A stretch of 64,000 nt of DNA from Massospora cicadina (GCA_022478985.1 JAKSZP010009277.1:124001-188000); one strand, 5' to 3'. Positions 34,610 through 46,888 are shown, counted from the first letter of the stretch. Notes: a model not told the origin generated them from the letters alone. Numbers and translations: made by a program.

Positions 34610-34610
34610 C

Positions 34611-34950
34611 TGTGGAAGCTTTGAATTACACTTCCAATGGGGCAAGTTTTCTCTTGAATTTACACTGAGTAGATTCTCCAAAAAGGTAATAAAATTAAAC
34701 GAAAAGACAGGTTATAATTTGACCTAATTTTTATTATCAAAAAGAGGGGATATTTATAGGCTTTGTAATGGCTTGTAATCTATTAGAGCGAATTAATCTC
34801 TGCGCAATTGAATCTTAAATAAATTAATTTAGATGAGATTGATCATTAACCTTTTTAGATTGAGATATAATAATCTCTCCTTCCAATGATGCCAGTGGAA
34901 TTGATGGTATGGAATTTTCAGAAATAAGAGAATTCAGCGAAATCCTGATA
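34611..34950 (-). repeat. Element B 5' LTR
   Basis: It aligns with the 3' LTR at 16770-17110. On the minus strand it starts TATCAGGATTTCGCTG and ends CTTCCACA. Transcription would start here, but I see no certain promoter elements beyond AT-rich motifs such as TATAAATATCCCC (minus, near 34750). Confidence 0.88.
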
Positions 34951-34955
34951 GGAGG

Positions 34956-35369
34956 TGAGTCATCAATCATGGAAAAATGATGTAAAGTCCAAGTGAACCA
35001 ATCAGTGCACTCTACCATTAGCCAGGGTACTGTAGCTTAAGATTGAATGAACTCAAGTTATTGATTGCAAGATGAGCCATCCTGATATGGAAATTTTAAA
35101 TTTGAATGGTTCAAACCTCCGTTCTCCAAGCAACCAAACATAAATGTAATCATTAAGAATATAACTAATGCGTTTTAACGCCTTTTCCATAACAAAAGGC
35201 TTAATTATGCGCTTCCCCTGGACCAACCTGGGCATATCTCTCCTGCACCCAGCATTAGTCCAAAGTATGCTTTAAGTCAGGGAAGTCCTAAAGCCTGACT
35301 TTTTTGGACTCCTGACGTCCAGCCTTATCTTAGAAGTTGGTTTCTCAATGATGTCATGTAAACATGACA
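34956..35369 (-). repeat. H-family solo LTR, right half
   Basis: It matches 40200-40588 and 60640-61037: 'gattgcaa.atgagccatcctga', 'gcgttttaa.gcc', 'ttggtccaaagtatgcttt' and the end 'tcaat..tgtcatgtaaacatgaca'. It ends TGACA at 35369, followed by the TSD copy CAAGG (35370-35374). The left half is 16300-16769. Confidence 0.75.
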
Positions 35370-35374
35370 CAAGG

Positions 35375-35502
35375 TGAGTGAATAGAAGTATTACCCAAGT
35401 TGAGGAATTCCACCACAATTTTGACTAGAGTTTTTGTGGGATATTTTCCGTTTTTTTCCCTCAAAACACTCTTCTCACAATATCAGACTTGTAATTCTAC
35501 AA
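35375..35502 (-). repeat. Element G 3' LTR, start part
   Basis: On the minus strand it begins TGTTGTAGAATTACAAGTCTGATATTG (positions 35502 downward), aligning with the same end of solo LTR J (39674 downward). The alignment runs to 'aagtattaccc' near 35392. The rest lies at 15785-16299. A purine tract, GAAGGGGATAA, precedes it on the minus strand. Confidence 0.75.
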
Positions 35503-36208
<706 letters not shown>

Positions 36209-37344
36209 TGTTGGAGTTTTTTCCTATATTCCCAGCCTGCTAGATTACCTGGTATCGCTAGGGGAAAATTCCCTAAGGCAAAGTGAATCAGAAATCGGTT
36301 GTCCTGAGTTTTGTAGGAACTACGTTTGGGAGATTTTGGGATATTCGCCTGGTTGTATCCATTGAGGATCAATCCAGATGATTACCTAAGCTCTCATCGG
36401 GTGGAGTGAATGACGAAATAGGGGCATCTGATAGTGATTAACTATCAGGTGTACAGATTGGGATTGGTCAGGTTTCATCACTGACTGATTGGGAATGAAT
36501 AGCAAGTTGTGAGGCGTGTGATGCCACCTGGAACTAGCAAATTGATTGGTTGGTGAGCGACCTGCCATAATGGGTAATAAGTCCCTTTACCTAAGCAGGT
36601 CACTAGCCAAATATGGTTGGTTTGCTTGGATTGAGAGGAAAATTTTAGAGACACGTTTTCTGACTCTTTCTGTTTGAGGTCTCGAGGATGTCCAATGACA
36701 GAATCCTAGCCAGGATGGGGAAGACCTTCACTGCCAAGACAAGGATGGGTGATTCAATGGCAACGGCTTCCATTTAATCAAAGAGGTGTCAACCAAGGGT
36801 TAGACAGCCGAATCCCCTACTATATAATTCCCTAGGATTTACTATAATAAAAAACCTAGTTTTTAGATAACAAGTACTTTACAGTTATATTATTAATTCA
36901 AGGTATAGTTCAACTATCAGCTTCTATTGTGTTGTTCTATCTCAAGGATATTATTGCAGAAGGCAATAATTGGAAGACTCTCAGAGAGAAGAGTAAAGAT
37001 CCAAGTGGGGATCTAGAGATGAAGGAACCACAATCAGGGACAGCTGCCAACTGTGTGTTAGCCAAGAGAGATTGTCACCGTGGTATCTTAGCAAATATCA
37101 GGTGGACAAGGGTATAGGGAACAAATCCCTATGAGTATGACTTCAAGAGTATTTAATTGGAAATACTGGCCGAGTGTTGGGCCAAATAATAGTTCAATAT
37201 CAACTACAGATTTTAGTCTCCATGCTATTATTGATTCATAATACATTCTGCACAACACAATAAAGTGCACGAGGAAATTGAACCTATGCAGTAAAAAGGT
37301 TACTGGGTTGCCCACCAATAATCAACCTAGAGTAGATTTCTACA
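36209..37344 (-). mobile_element. Candidate solo LTR K inserted in element G integrase
   Basis: The insert begins TGTTGGAG and ends TTCTACA. Its flanks are CTTTC (36204-36208) and CTTGC (37345-37349), a TSD with one change. Cutting it out restores the G reading (GQVMKNLA) in the same place as EQAMRKLA in element A, which fixes the borders well. No coding of note lies inside, and its length of 1136 bp fits a long LTR. No second copy is in the window. The strand follows G by convention and is not certain. Confidence 0.65.
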
Positions 37345-38939
37345 CTTGCCCTAGGTCTGTTTTTTCAGAGAAAATTTCTTTGGCTAGTAGAGTCAGAACC
37401 TCAAGAATTCATCCGTAGTACACCTGGAAAGGGGACATCTTGAGGATGCGATGATAGCTAATCTGATAGGCCATGAGGGCACTGGGTAAGTAAAGATCCC
37501 AGTGGAGAGGGTCTATATTGCCCATTTTGCAGAGTATAAAGACCTGGGTTCTATTAACTCTTTCTACAGCACCATTTGTGGTTGCGTTATAGGGGCTGAG
37601 AAGAGTTGTTGAGCTCCCATGGAAGTGAAGGACTTTACTACTATATAGTTAAAATTTTTCCCATTGTCACATAGGAGGACCTGTGGAAACCCATGTCAGG
37701 TGAAGATATACTGGTGTAAGAAGGTGGCTGTGGCTTTAGCGGTCTAAGCAGAAAGAGAAACAGCTTTAACTCATTTGATAAATGATAATACTGACCAAGA
37801 TATAACGGTTGCCACCAGTAGTCTGAGGTAAAGGACTTACCACATCTAAGCCTATAGTGTTAAAGGGTCGTTGGGACATAATTTGGTTGATATTGATACT
37901 GGGTCTTGTAGCTAGATTGCTTTTTACAGGCCAGACAGAAATCCAAGACTTCAGCTATGATCTCTTGATGACTTCCCAGTAGTTTTTCTCTTTTAACTAC
38001 TCATAGGTTTTTTAGACTCTGCCATGGTCCAAGATAGTGTAAGACTCCATGATCACTGGTACTCGTTCTAAAGGCTGGAGATAGGGCAACCAGTGCACCT
38101 CTACTTTATTGTACAACTTCCCACTCTCCACCTTGGTGTTTCAGAAGTGACAAAAAAGCATCTTCTGTAATGGTTTATCTTCACTAACCACACATCAGGA
38201 GTCATGAGGAGATCATGTAACCTCTCGGCTTCACTATTGTCTAAGTGAAGAATGGGCAGCCACGTCAACCCATCTACATCTATGTGGCAAGTTCCCACCC
38301 AGTGCTCAATTGTCATCATAATGCTGGTTCTATAGAGCCCAGAGAGCCAACCATCCCGTGGGGTCCTTAGAATTTATAACCACTTTAGGGAGGCATGGTC
38401 AGTGATCACTTTGAAGGGAGTCCCATATAAAAATGGGAGGAGTATTTTACAGCAATCAGGACAGCCAGGCACTCCTTCTCAGTGATGCTGTAGTTGCGCT
38501 CATCTTCTGAAAACATTTTGCTGAGTTAGGACATGGGATGATTAATCCCTTGATCATCCAATTGAGCTAAGGTAGCCTTAACAGAGTAGTAAGAGGCATT
38601 TGTGAACAACATTAAGGGCTTGTCATAGTCAGGATGGCAGAGTATCAGCCTTTTTTGCAATAGCTTCCTAAAGGTTCAAACGCGGCCTTTTGTTCAGCAC
38701 CCCCAATGGAAGTAAGTGTTCTTAGCCAGGAGGTGGACAAGGGGCTCGCTGAGCTGGGAAAATTTTTGGGATAATTTTATGGTAATGCCCCATCATGCCC
38801 AAAAATACCTGAATATCTAAAAGGATTTTGGGCGCATACATTCTGGATATTGCTTTAACTTTATCTTGTAGGGATAAATCCCATCTTGTGAGATGGCGCG
38901 CCCAAGAAAATCCAGATTTTTCTTGATAAAGAACACTTG
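37345..38939 (-). pseudogene. Element G integrase, RNase H and RT end
   Basis: From the right: RT end and connection (about 38930-38750), then RNase H text, then MTIEHWVGTCHIDVDGLTWL and LPILHLDNSEAERLHDLLMT (38319-38200), almost the same as element A. Then the integrase zinc region and core. Near 37500-37400 stand DPLHWDLYLPSALMAYQISY and ILKMSPFQVYYG. Many stops and shifts are present. The catalytic Asp and Glu residues cannot all be read with confidence. Confidence 0.75.
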
Positions 38940-38944
38940 GAGGG

Positions 38945-39674
38945 TGTTGGAATTCAGGATTTTGGTATTGCTTGCAGGTGCTTTTTCACCTAAGTTCCAA
39001 CAAATATTTGCAGGGGAAGCATAATTCTCTACAGCAGGGATAATTTATTATTAGAAGGTTATTCAACCAGCTATAGTAAAATAATGAAAATAAAGTAACT
39101 AAATTAGTATTGAAATCTTTATCAACTTTACTAGTCACCGTGGGGGTCAAAGAAAAATGAACCCTTTTAATAAGTCAGTACATAGTATTTAAAATGTCAA
39201 ATCTCAAAGTTTGTATTTCTTAATAAATTCTGAATTAGGTAATATGGGGACTTGATTTATCAGAGCTCTCAAATCTTGGTTCGCTTTATTGGAAGGGCTG
39301 ATGGAGGGTCAAGAGTGAGTAGGACAAGTCCGTGAGGTAATGTTTTGATGTGCTTGAGCCAATCACTGTGCAAGAAAATATTTGCATATTTTGGACCCCT
39401 ACAACCCTATAAAATGTGCCAGTCTCCATGGTGTGGCTTGAACTAAATGTAAAACAGAGAGGGACCTCTGAAGGGCTCCCTTGATTCTGCTGATGATTTA
39501 GAATATCCCAGCTACCCAAACTTGAGCTGTTTGGCCAAGTATTATTATATTTATAAAGTATTTCCCCAATTCAAAGGGCTCCACCATGAGTTTGGCTGGG
39601 TCTTTTGGCTGATCTTATTGTCATCTTTGTCCAGAACAATCTTCTCACAATATCAGACTTGCAATTGTCCAACA
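38945..39674 (-). repeat. Solo LTR J (G family)
   Basis: 730 bp with perfect inverted ends TGTTGG...CCAACA and an exact 5-bp TSD, GAGGG (38940-38944 and 39675-39679). The end TGTTGGAATTCAGG equals the G 5' LTR start at 63977, so it belongs to the same family as the element it sits in. It interrupts the RT of element G. No internal part remains, so it arose by LTR-LTR recombination. Confidence 0.93.
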
Positions 39675-39679
39675 GAGGG

Positions 39680-39883
39680 CTTTATTTTGATGTTAGATGC
39701 CCAAATGCGTTGAAAAACATCCTTTAGGTGTGTGAGATGCTCATTGAGCATCTTGGAGAAAACTATGATGTCATCAAGGTAGACAATCACACAGCTCAGC
39801 TTAAGATCTTGGAGAATGTGATACATCAACTGCTGAAGAGTAGCAGGTGCATTACACAACCCTTAAGGTAGCTGAGTGGGTTG
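39680..39883 (-). pseudogene. Element G RT fragment with YLDD motif
   Basis: On the minus strand: QPTQLP, a stop, GLCNAPATLQQLMYHILQDL, and KLSCVIVYLDDIIVFSKMLN. The YLDD active site is kept. It aligns with element A 5395-5600. The right end at 39883 is the insertion point of element H. The preceding RT part continues at 61038 (CALICSEGL-like text in broken frames). Confidence 0.85.
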
Positions 39884-40588
39884 TGTTAAGAGTGTGTCTG
39901 TAACGCTCCAGTTTCAAAAGAGGTGGGGAGTGAGGGCCCACCCCATACTATGGAACCCACCAATAAATATAAGATAAAAAACATTACCCAGAAGGATGGT
40001 GCACAGAAAGCCCAAACAAGGAGGGCTCATATTTGGTTAATTGGATCTGATAGAGGTCAGCAAACAAAGCTAAATATGTGCACATAAAATTACTAAAATG
40101 AATGGGCCTTTTAAGAAACCAGAAAACCAACGAGAAAAGTTGGTCTCGCAGGAACATATTTAACAATAGGGGGAGAGCTTTCAATTGGCGGAAGTACAGC
40201 TAGGCCTAGGAGAACCAATAGACACATGATATAATTGGCCAGTGTTTTGTAACTTGAGATTGTCCAAACTCGAGTTATAGATTGCAAATTGGCTCATCCT
40301 GACTTTAAAATTTTAAAAATGATTTGGTTTTAAATCCCTGTTCCTCCAATAACCATAACAAACCATAAGAATTTAGGACTTATCTGGTGCGTTTTAATGC
40401 CCTGGCTGTAATGCCAGCCAAGAATCACACACACCCAGGAACAGCCTGAGCATACCTTGCCTGTACCCAGCGTTGGTCCAGGGTATATTTTAATTCAGAA
40501 AGACCTTGTAACTTGACCATTTTGGCCTCCTGACGATCAGCCTTGATTTTGCAATCAGTCCTCTCAATTGTGTCATGTAGCCATGACA
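39884..40588 (-). repeat. Element H 3' LTR
   Basis: Plus-strand start TGTTAAGAGTGTGTCTGTAAC, end CATGTAGCCATGACA. It aligns with 60331-61037 and with the split solo LTR 16300-35369. On the minus strand it is preceded by the purine stretch GAGAGGGTAA (40589-40598), the polypurine tract. Confidence 0.88.
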
Positions 40589-40619
40589 TTACCCTCTCGT
40601 CCTTTTGGGGCTCCACCCG

Positions 40620-41606
40620 CCTCCAGAGGCTTTGCCAGAGAAAAGTTCTTGTGGGCCAGAGCCAGCTTCATGGTGGCAATGGTTTATTGCGACTTGGATA
40701 CTGCAGCCTCAGGAAAACGCTCGTGGAAAACATTGATCATATCTTAGGCATGGGTACAGTTGTGCGCTGGTACCTAACTGTTTTCTGCTGTGTCAAATCC
40801 CTTCCAGGATACAAGGTGTTCAAGCATTCTTCTTACTTGGTGCTAGGCTAAAATCTCCTCCGCTTTCATCTATGGCGCCCCATCCACAAGATAAGCCTCT
40901 ATAATCTCCGGTGGGGGTCCCTCAAACAACATCAGCTTTCTTTCATGAAGGACTGTAAAGATCCATAATGAATGGGGGTGATCAAACTTCTATGAAGCGT
41001 GGCCCACTTTTTGACAACATGGTGAACCCAATCCTCTTTATTTCAGCTTTTTGCATGGTTGCTTGATAGGGATGTTTCAAGAATCAAGCATCACGATATA
41101 TCCTTCCTTGTACGAAGGACCTACTCATCTCTTTCCATTGGCGTTCTCCTAATAAACTTGCATTGCTGCCTCCAGATTTGAGGAAAACACCTGGTGTACT
41201 TTCTTGATAGTCTTAACAAAGTCAACCATCGCTTAAACCTTGGATCCACAGCTAGGCTCTATGTTGAAGGCGAAGTTAAACCCATGGTTGTAAAAAATTG
41301 GGGAACAACCAATAGACACATGTTGAGTGTTGTAATATCTAAACTGGTCCATGAGAAGAAGAGAAACCCAATCTGAATGATCCGCAGCAGTGTAACACCC
41401 CATGAACTGTTTCAAGCACTGGTTCATTAGTTCTGTCTGCCCATCTAATTGAGTATGATAGGCAGTTGAATGGCAGGGGCAAATTTAAAAAGTCTTACAC
41501 AACTTGTTTCAAAAAAAACAGAGGTAAACTGGGGCCCCCAATCACTAACTATCTCCTGGGAACCCCATGAAGGGCAAACACATGATATACAAAGAGCCTA
41601 GCCATT
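40620..41606 (-). pseudogene. Element H integrase, C-terminal half
   Basis: On the minus strand MNQCLKQFMGCYTAADHSDW and VSLLLMDQFRYYNTQHVSIG...FYNHGF (41427-41260) match the integrase stretch after the catalytic Glu in Ty3-type elements, such as the 'W…LP…EFAYN…H.S…SPF…YG' pattern. It is cut at 41607 by LINE D. The last 400 bp toward the LTR are degraded and I do not recognise a chromodomain. Confidence 0.7.
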
Positions 41607-43508
41607 GGTGATCTTTCTTTCACTTCAATACCTAAATTGAAGCCAAATTCAGATTTTATAAAAAAAAATTACATTAAATGACTGCTCAAATGAGCCAAAA
41701 CTTACCCATGTCAATGCAATTGAAGCCTGCTGCCCTGGCTTAAAGTGGTGGTGCTCCGCCATCTGGCATCTTTTGGCCACCGCCAAAGAGCACCCAGGCT
41801 GGCTCTGTTGGCCCTCCCAAAGCTACCAGGCATTATGTACCCCTTGGAACTTGGCCCACCACCTTGTAAGCTCCCAAGAGGTGCTTTAGAGCCCTTTAGT
41901 GCTCTCATGGAGCAATTTGCATTTCAGCCTCTGGGTAAAATATGGGAATCTTTTCCCTTATGCTAGCTCAGCCATCATTGAGATGGCCACGGCAGTTTTT
42001 AAACCCGCCAACTATATTGACTTCCACCCATTTAAGGAGTATTTTGATTTTGGGTTCCATTCAGAAGCTGATGCGGCAGCAGCATCTAAGCTGCCAATAA
42101 ACTATAAAAATCTCATTCCCATTGTTCACATGTGGCTCCAAGATGAGGCCACTTTGGTGGTCCAGTTTGCCAGTTCGCCGTTATTTCTCTCCCCCAAACG
42201 CCTTCAACATGAACTGACGGAGTGTTTGGCCAATATGGCGCAGACCCCATCTTGAAGTTTGTGGTTCCTAATGGGGCAGGTCAGTTGGCAGAACCTTGTG
42301 CCTTTGCGACAATCCGCCCTTTCCATCATGACACCCACCTCGCAATTCCCCCAAACTGTGATCAGATCCGCACCTGATCATTCTTTTTGGGCGCATGTCA
42401 AAATGGCTGCACCATATGCCCCTTGTGCTTTGAATGATCCAATTCATTGCGTAAGCGCCCCACAGCTTCCACCTCCACCACTTCTGCTGCTTCTCCTTCT
42501 GGCATTGATCTGGCTGCTGCCTCACCCAAATTTTTCAAGGGGGGCGAAATCCTCCTTCCCACAACCTTAGCTAATTCTGGCGCTGCTTTCAAAGCAGCAG
42601 CCAATCAAAATTTAGAATTTTTAAAAATTTGTCAGAATTACAGAATACTGAGCAGATGGCTGAGACAGTTTTTGCTGAGCTGCCACGGTCATCTGTTCAC
42701 AGTCAATCATGATCTGCCACTGCACCAACTCCAGTTTCTGGCCTGGCATTAGCCAATTTAAATCCATTTGAAGTGCTCAAATGGATTGATGGTACAGATT
42801 GGCTTTTAAAATGTTAAGCCCAATTTCGCTTTTGGAGGAATTTTTGTAAATCCTCCCAATTCGCATCCCCACCATTCTAAATCTAAAACCAGTTTCCTAA
42901 ATTATAAAATTATTAACAAAATGGCTGTAGAAGCAGCAGCTGCTCAGGCCAGCCCCCTGCTCTGCCAACTTTTCTATGGGGCGATAGAACCCCTTGTTGA
43001 GGGTATTCCCATCCCAAATCTCCCTTATTATTTTGATGAGGATGAAAAATATGAAATTGAGGAGCTCGCTTTTGGTGTGAGCCATAGATGCATTGATGCA
43101 GCGAAATATCTCTTTTTGACCCCAAACATCCCTGAACCTGCCAGCGCATCTAGTCTTTCACTTTTATGCCTGCTATCATCACTTTCTCTGAGCATCAACT
43201 TGCTCAATACATTGGGGCGATGGACACTGCTGGCCTCATTAACAAAAAAACCCCAATTATACCTCCTTATGCCACATGTCGCTGATGCCCCAACCCCTAT
43301 GCTGTCCGCCATGGTCCTCAAGCTAAAGTGAGTGCTGGACAAAAGTTTCCCCCAAAGCATTCTCACATTCTGATATGACTTCCTAGGATGCTAACTTAGG
43401 GGTTATATTAGGAATTTTATACTTTCTAATAATCCTCTTATTTGGCTCATTCAAAAATAAAGATGAATGGGACTCTCCCTTTTGGGTTGGGTACCACTAG
43501 TTCTAAAA
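41607..43508 (+). mobile_element. Element D: ORF1-only retroposon with LINE A-type tail
   Basis: It is bounded by an exact 16-bp duplication, AAAGAGCCTAGCCATT (41591-41606 and 43509-43524). The 1.9-kb insert holds only an ORF1-type gene (about 41708-43330, frames broken). It ends ATGAATGGGACTCTCCC, TTTTGGGTTGGG, TACCACTAGTTCTA, then A, a variant of the LINE A tail. No endonuclease or RT is present. The TSD shows a complete insertion event, so the lack of ORF2 is a property of the inserted RNA. It resembles half-LINE elements known in mammals in layout only. It sits in the integrase of element H. Confidence 0.85.
41708..43331 (+). pseudogene. Element D ORF1
   Basis: The first part reads KYGNLFPYASSAIIEMATAV, KPANYIDFHPFKEYFDFGF, DEATLVVQFASSPLFLSPKR and LQHELTECLANMAQ. 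This aligns with element E (LFPYADKAIIELA; DDTTLLVTFANLPSYLPP) and, more weakly, with the RNA-binding core of LINE A/B ORF1. The middle (42450-42750) is low in complexity. The last part, MAVEAAAAQASPLLCQLFYG and LPYYFDEDEKYEIEELAF (from 42921), is unlike any ORF2 and ends with an acidic stretch. No CCHC knuckle is seen. Frameshifts near 42255 and 42750 break it. Confidence 0.7.
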
Positions 43509-43524
43509 AAAGAGCCTAGCCATT

Positions 43525-46266
43525 TCCACTGCAGTTACCGTAGTTCCACAGGGAATAAAGTGGGAGAACTTTGTAAATCAGTCCCCACTACCATGATGGC
43601 ATTGTATCCATCAGACGCAGGTAACTTCACAATGAAATCCAGCAATAGGGATTTCAAGTCCCCTCAGCCCTTTGAACTGGAACCAGCAACCCTGTAGGGC
43701 TGGCAATTTGGTGTCATCTGTTTGTAGACCAGGCACTTCTTAAAATACCTGGAAAACTGCGCTGCTAACCACTTCCAATTATAAGTGAAGCAAATTAATT
43801 CTAGAATCTTCACCTTACCAGGATGACCTAAGGTGATCCTATCATGATAGTCCAAGATGATTTACATGTGAAGTAGTCCAGCAGGAATCCATAGGTGACC
43901 CTGAAACCAAACCATCTCTTCCTTCATGTGGTACACTCTAATAATATCTTCCTGATTCAGCTAGCTCTTGGCGAGGACCATAGTATATTCCGCTGATGAG
44001 GGCTGTGAAAGGACCACATTTCTGAACATACCATATTCCTCCACATTTTCCATAGGACAAGTGCTGACCCGTAAGTTGAGAGAGAAGATGTTGGGACACA
44101 ATCTTACCTGGCGGAATCATCACGTGAGTATTGTGTATCTTAACCTCCTTAGGATCTAGAGCTAATGCAGGGTTTTAGCATAAAGCATCCTCCAAAACAT
44201 TCTACTTACTTTGGTAATCTCATAAGAAAACAAAAATTGGGCCAAGGTCTCATGCCAGCGGGCTTGATTTGGGGTCAGGACATGAGGTGCGTGGTAGTAC
44301 AGCAAGGCATGGTGATCTGTACATACACGGAATGGTTGGGATGAGCCAAGCAGGTGATGACGCCAATAGGTCAGCGCCTCAACTACTGCTAATAACTCTT
44401 TGTCAGAAATGGTGAAGTTCAACTCTGGTAAGACATCTTCCTGGAAAAATATCCCACTGGATGCTATTCCATCTCCACCTACTTGCAACAAGACAGCCGC
44501 AATGGCAAAGTTGGAGGCATCAGTAGCAATAGTAAACTCTTTTCAGGATCTACATGGCAGATCTAGGATGTGGACAACAGGGTGCACTTTACCGCTTGGA
44601 AGGCATTCTGAAGGATGGGAGACCATTGGAGCACCTTTGCTCCACTCACCTTATATAAGGGCGCAGCCATCTCAAAAAGTATTTGGCGTGAACTTCTTAA
44701 GGAACGTAACGTCCTCAAAAACTCCTCAATTCCTTGACTGAAGATGGGGTGGGCCAATCACAAATCGCCTGTTCCTTGTCTGGAGTTATCATGTGACCTT
44801 GGTCAAACATGACGTTACTCAGTAAGGTGACCTGGGAATTAAAGAACTCACAATTGTTGATCTTCAGTGTAAGGTTGGCTGCCCTTAAACTCTCCACCAC
44901 TTGCCACAGGTGTATTACATGGGACTCATGATCAGGAGAAAACACCAGAATATCATCCATATATGCCAACACGCACTCACCCAGCAGGTCTATCAAGGCT
45001 CTATCTATACGACGTTGAAAGATAGCAAGTGCATTTTTTACCCAAAGGGCATAACCTAAAACTGGAAATTTTCTGGTTTGTTTATGATAAGCCACTCCTG
45101 TCCCTTCTTGATCCAGATCTGATTGAACTTATTTAAGCAATCCAGTTTGGAGAAGATACTGGACTTATCCAAATAGCGAGAAATCTGAGAGTCCAAGGGG
45201 ATGGGATGTAAATTTGGTACAGTGACATTGTTTAAATTCTCATAATCTATGCATGGGCGTAGAGTACCATTGAATTTCTCCATAAAGAGAAGTGGGGAGC
45301 ATATTGGAGAGGTACGCTGAAAGAATCCACCTTTAGCTAACTGTTCTTTGGCCCACACATCCAACTCTTCTTACTCCCATAAAGTCAAGGGATAAATAGG
45401 AGAAGATATACGCATCAGATCAATGATGAGTTTTCACTCACAATAAAACTCTGAATGAGCTGGTAGTACATTGGCTGAAGCTTCATAAAACGAAGATTTC
45501 AGCCTCTTAAATCAGGAAAGTAAGGTTAGCTTCAAAGAGGGCTTCAGCAGCGGAGCTAGACTGAATGTGTTGACCTTGAGCCATTGGGGAAAATTGGACT
45601 GACAACTCGCTTCAGATATGGATATAACTAATTTATGACCATTCTTTACTGTTAATGATATGGTATTGTCTTTCAAGCTAATTTTGATGCCAAACTTTCG
45701 CCATCACTCCACTCCCAAAAATAATGGGGTACAAAAGGTTTTTGATTGCTTGGAAGTGGTCAGCCAAATGATACTTGCCAGCCTGATAATCTACTAACCC
45801 TAGAACCTTCATCGTGGGAATATATTGAGAAGCCCCTCCCCTAACCATACCATCTGGCAAGTAACTCAACATAAGGTAGTCAGCTTGGTCTTGTTCAATA
45901 AAATTCTCAGAGGCTCCTGTATCACCAAATCGTTGTATTGATTTTTTCCTAAAGGGGATGAAAGGGTAGCTATCAATAAAATATCCAGTTTGGTCATTAT
46001 TCATAGCAGACAATGACAATACTTCACCAAGGAAGCCTTTATCAGCACAAGCATGCCTCCAGGATAACTTTTTGCATCAAAAAATGAAGAGGGATAATTG
46101 GTCACTCTTACTACTGAGGCCACATATCCCACCATATCTTAAGCAGTTGCATAATCATTTCCATGTTGTAATATTAACACTAGGGGTCCTCCATAAAGCT
46201 GCAAGAGCCAATGAATAACTCGTTTTTGTATATTTTGCATTATAAAACGCAGTTCTATGCGTTAAA
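43525..46266 (-). pseudogene. Element H pol: protease, RT, RNase H, integrase N-terminal part
   Basis: From the right: protease with QRFGDTGASENFIEQDQADY (45940-45870). RT: FFQRTSPICSPLLFMEKFNG, LRPCIDYENLNNVTVPNLHP, FSKLDCLNKFNQIWI, ALAIFQRRIDRALIDLL, and VLAYMDDILVFSPDHESHV (YMDD intact, about 44970). RNase H: ELNFTISDKELLAVVEALTY and FRVCTDHHALLYY (44420-44280). Integrase zinc region: MDYHDRITLGHPGKVKILEL and KKCLVYKQMTPN (43855-43720, H-H-C-C). Stops and shifts break it. LINE D cuts the integrase. Confidence 0.85.
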
Positions 46267-46272
46267 GGGGCC

Positions 46273-46888
46273 AGTTATAAATTTGGGTGGTATCATTGGG
46301 ATCCACCATAAGGGTCACACAGGCTGAACTTACTGAATAACAGACAGACAATATGGGATCATCGGTCCTCTGAACACACTGAAAATATAAGAAAATAGGA
46401 GCAATTGTCTGACAACACTTTTTATTTTTTTTAGTACTAGATGGTCCCAACCCAAGGGGGGGATTCATCGATGTTGACAACACTTTTTATTTATTTTAAT
46501 AGATACAGCGATTCTTCGCTGTTTCACTTTTTATCTTTTATTAACAACCCTCCTCCTTTTCAACCTCCCATCTTGCTTATATATTAGCAACTTCATATGA
46601 TACCATTCTCATAGCTTATACTTTTCTATTACGTTAATTCTCATTGAGTTTCAGCTGGTATTCTTCAACTCTCTATTACCTTATTTCGAGGCGATCTAAT
46701 TTAGATTCATCAAATGTCAACATTGACTTATTGCCTTATTTGGAGGCGATCCAAGAACAACTCATTATAACCCAATAACGCCTCATCTCAAGGCAATTGA
46801 ATACTCATAAATATCATCATAGTTGGCAGATCCATATTCCGCCATTACACTTCAAGGCTTATTGTCCAGTCATATTGAAATCTCAACA
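46273..46888 (-). repeat. Element I 3' LTR with LINE tail inserted
   Basis: It aligns with 58668-59217: 'ctgaaaatataagaaaata.gagcaatt', 'ccatcttgcttatatat.agcaactt', 'gcgatccaa.aacaa', 'aacgcctcatctcaaggc'. The terminal TG is changed to AG at 46273. Without the 65 bp of tail plus duplication, its length equals the other LTR. Confidence 0.9.
46428..46474 (-). mobile_element. Ultra-short LINE 3' tail insertion (47 bp) with 18-bp TSD
   Basis: On the minus strand it starts AACATCGATGAATCC and ends CCATCTAGTACTA plus A, matching 26577-26625 of LINE A with about one base missing. It begins within a base of the ORF2 stop codon, so it is the 3' UTR and nothing more. The flank TGACAACACTTTTTATTT is duplicated exactly (46410-46427 and 46475-46492). 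The uninterrupted site is visible in the other LTR of element I (near 58810). Confidence 0.92.

Larger units (their letters stand above)
16770..34950 (-). mobile_element. Ty3/gypsy element B with collagen-like Gag
   Basis: It has LTRs of 340 bp at both ends (34611-34950 as 5' and 16770-17110 as 3'), a tRNA primer site, a polypurine tract and an exact 5-bp TSD, GGAGG, at 16765-16769 and 34951-34955. Reading right to left the order is Gag, CCHC knuckle, protease, RT, RNase H, integrase, which is Ty3/gypsy type. It is broken by LINE A (20166-26627), LINE B (27787-33064), a 20-bp LINE tail (18290-18309), stops and frameshifts. Without the two LINEs it would be about 6.4 kb. It sits inside an H-family solo LTR. 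Confidence 0.9.

Noticed and set aside
34951..34955. 6-bp TSD GGAGGT for element B
   Set aside because: Once the LTR start is set at TGTGGAAG/TCTGGAAG from the primer-site side, the exact TSD is the 5-bp GGAGG, as usual for Ty3-type elements.
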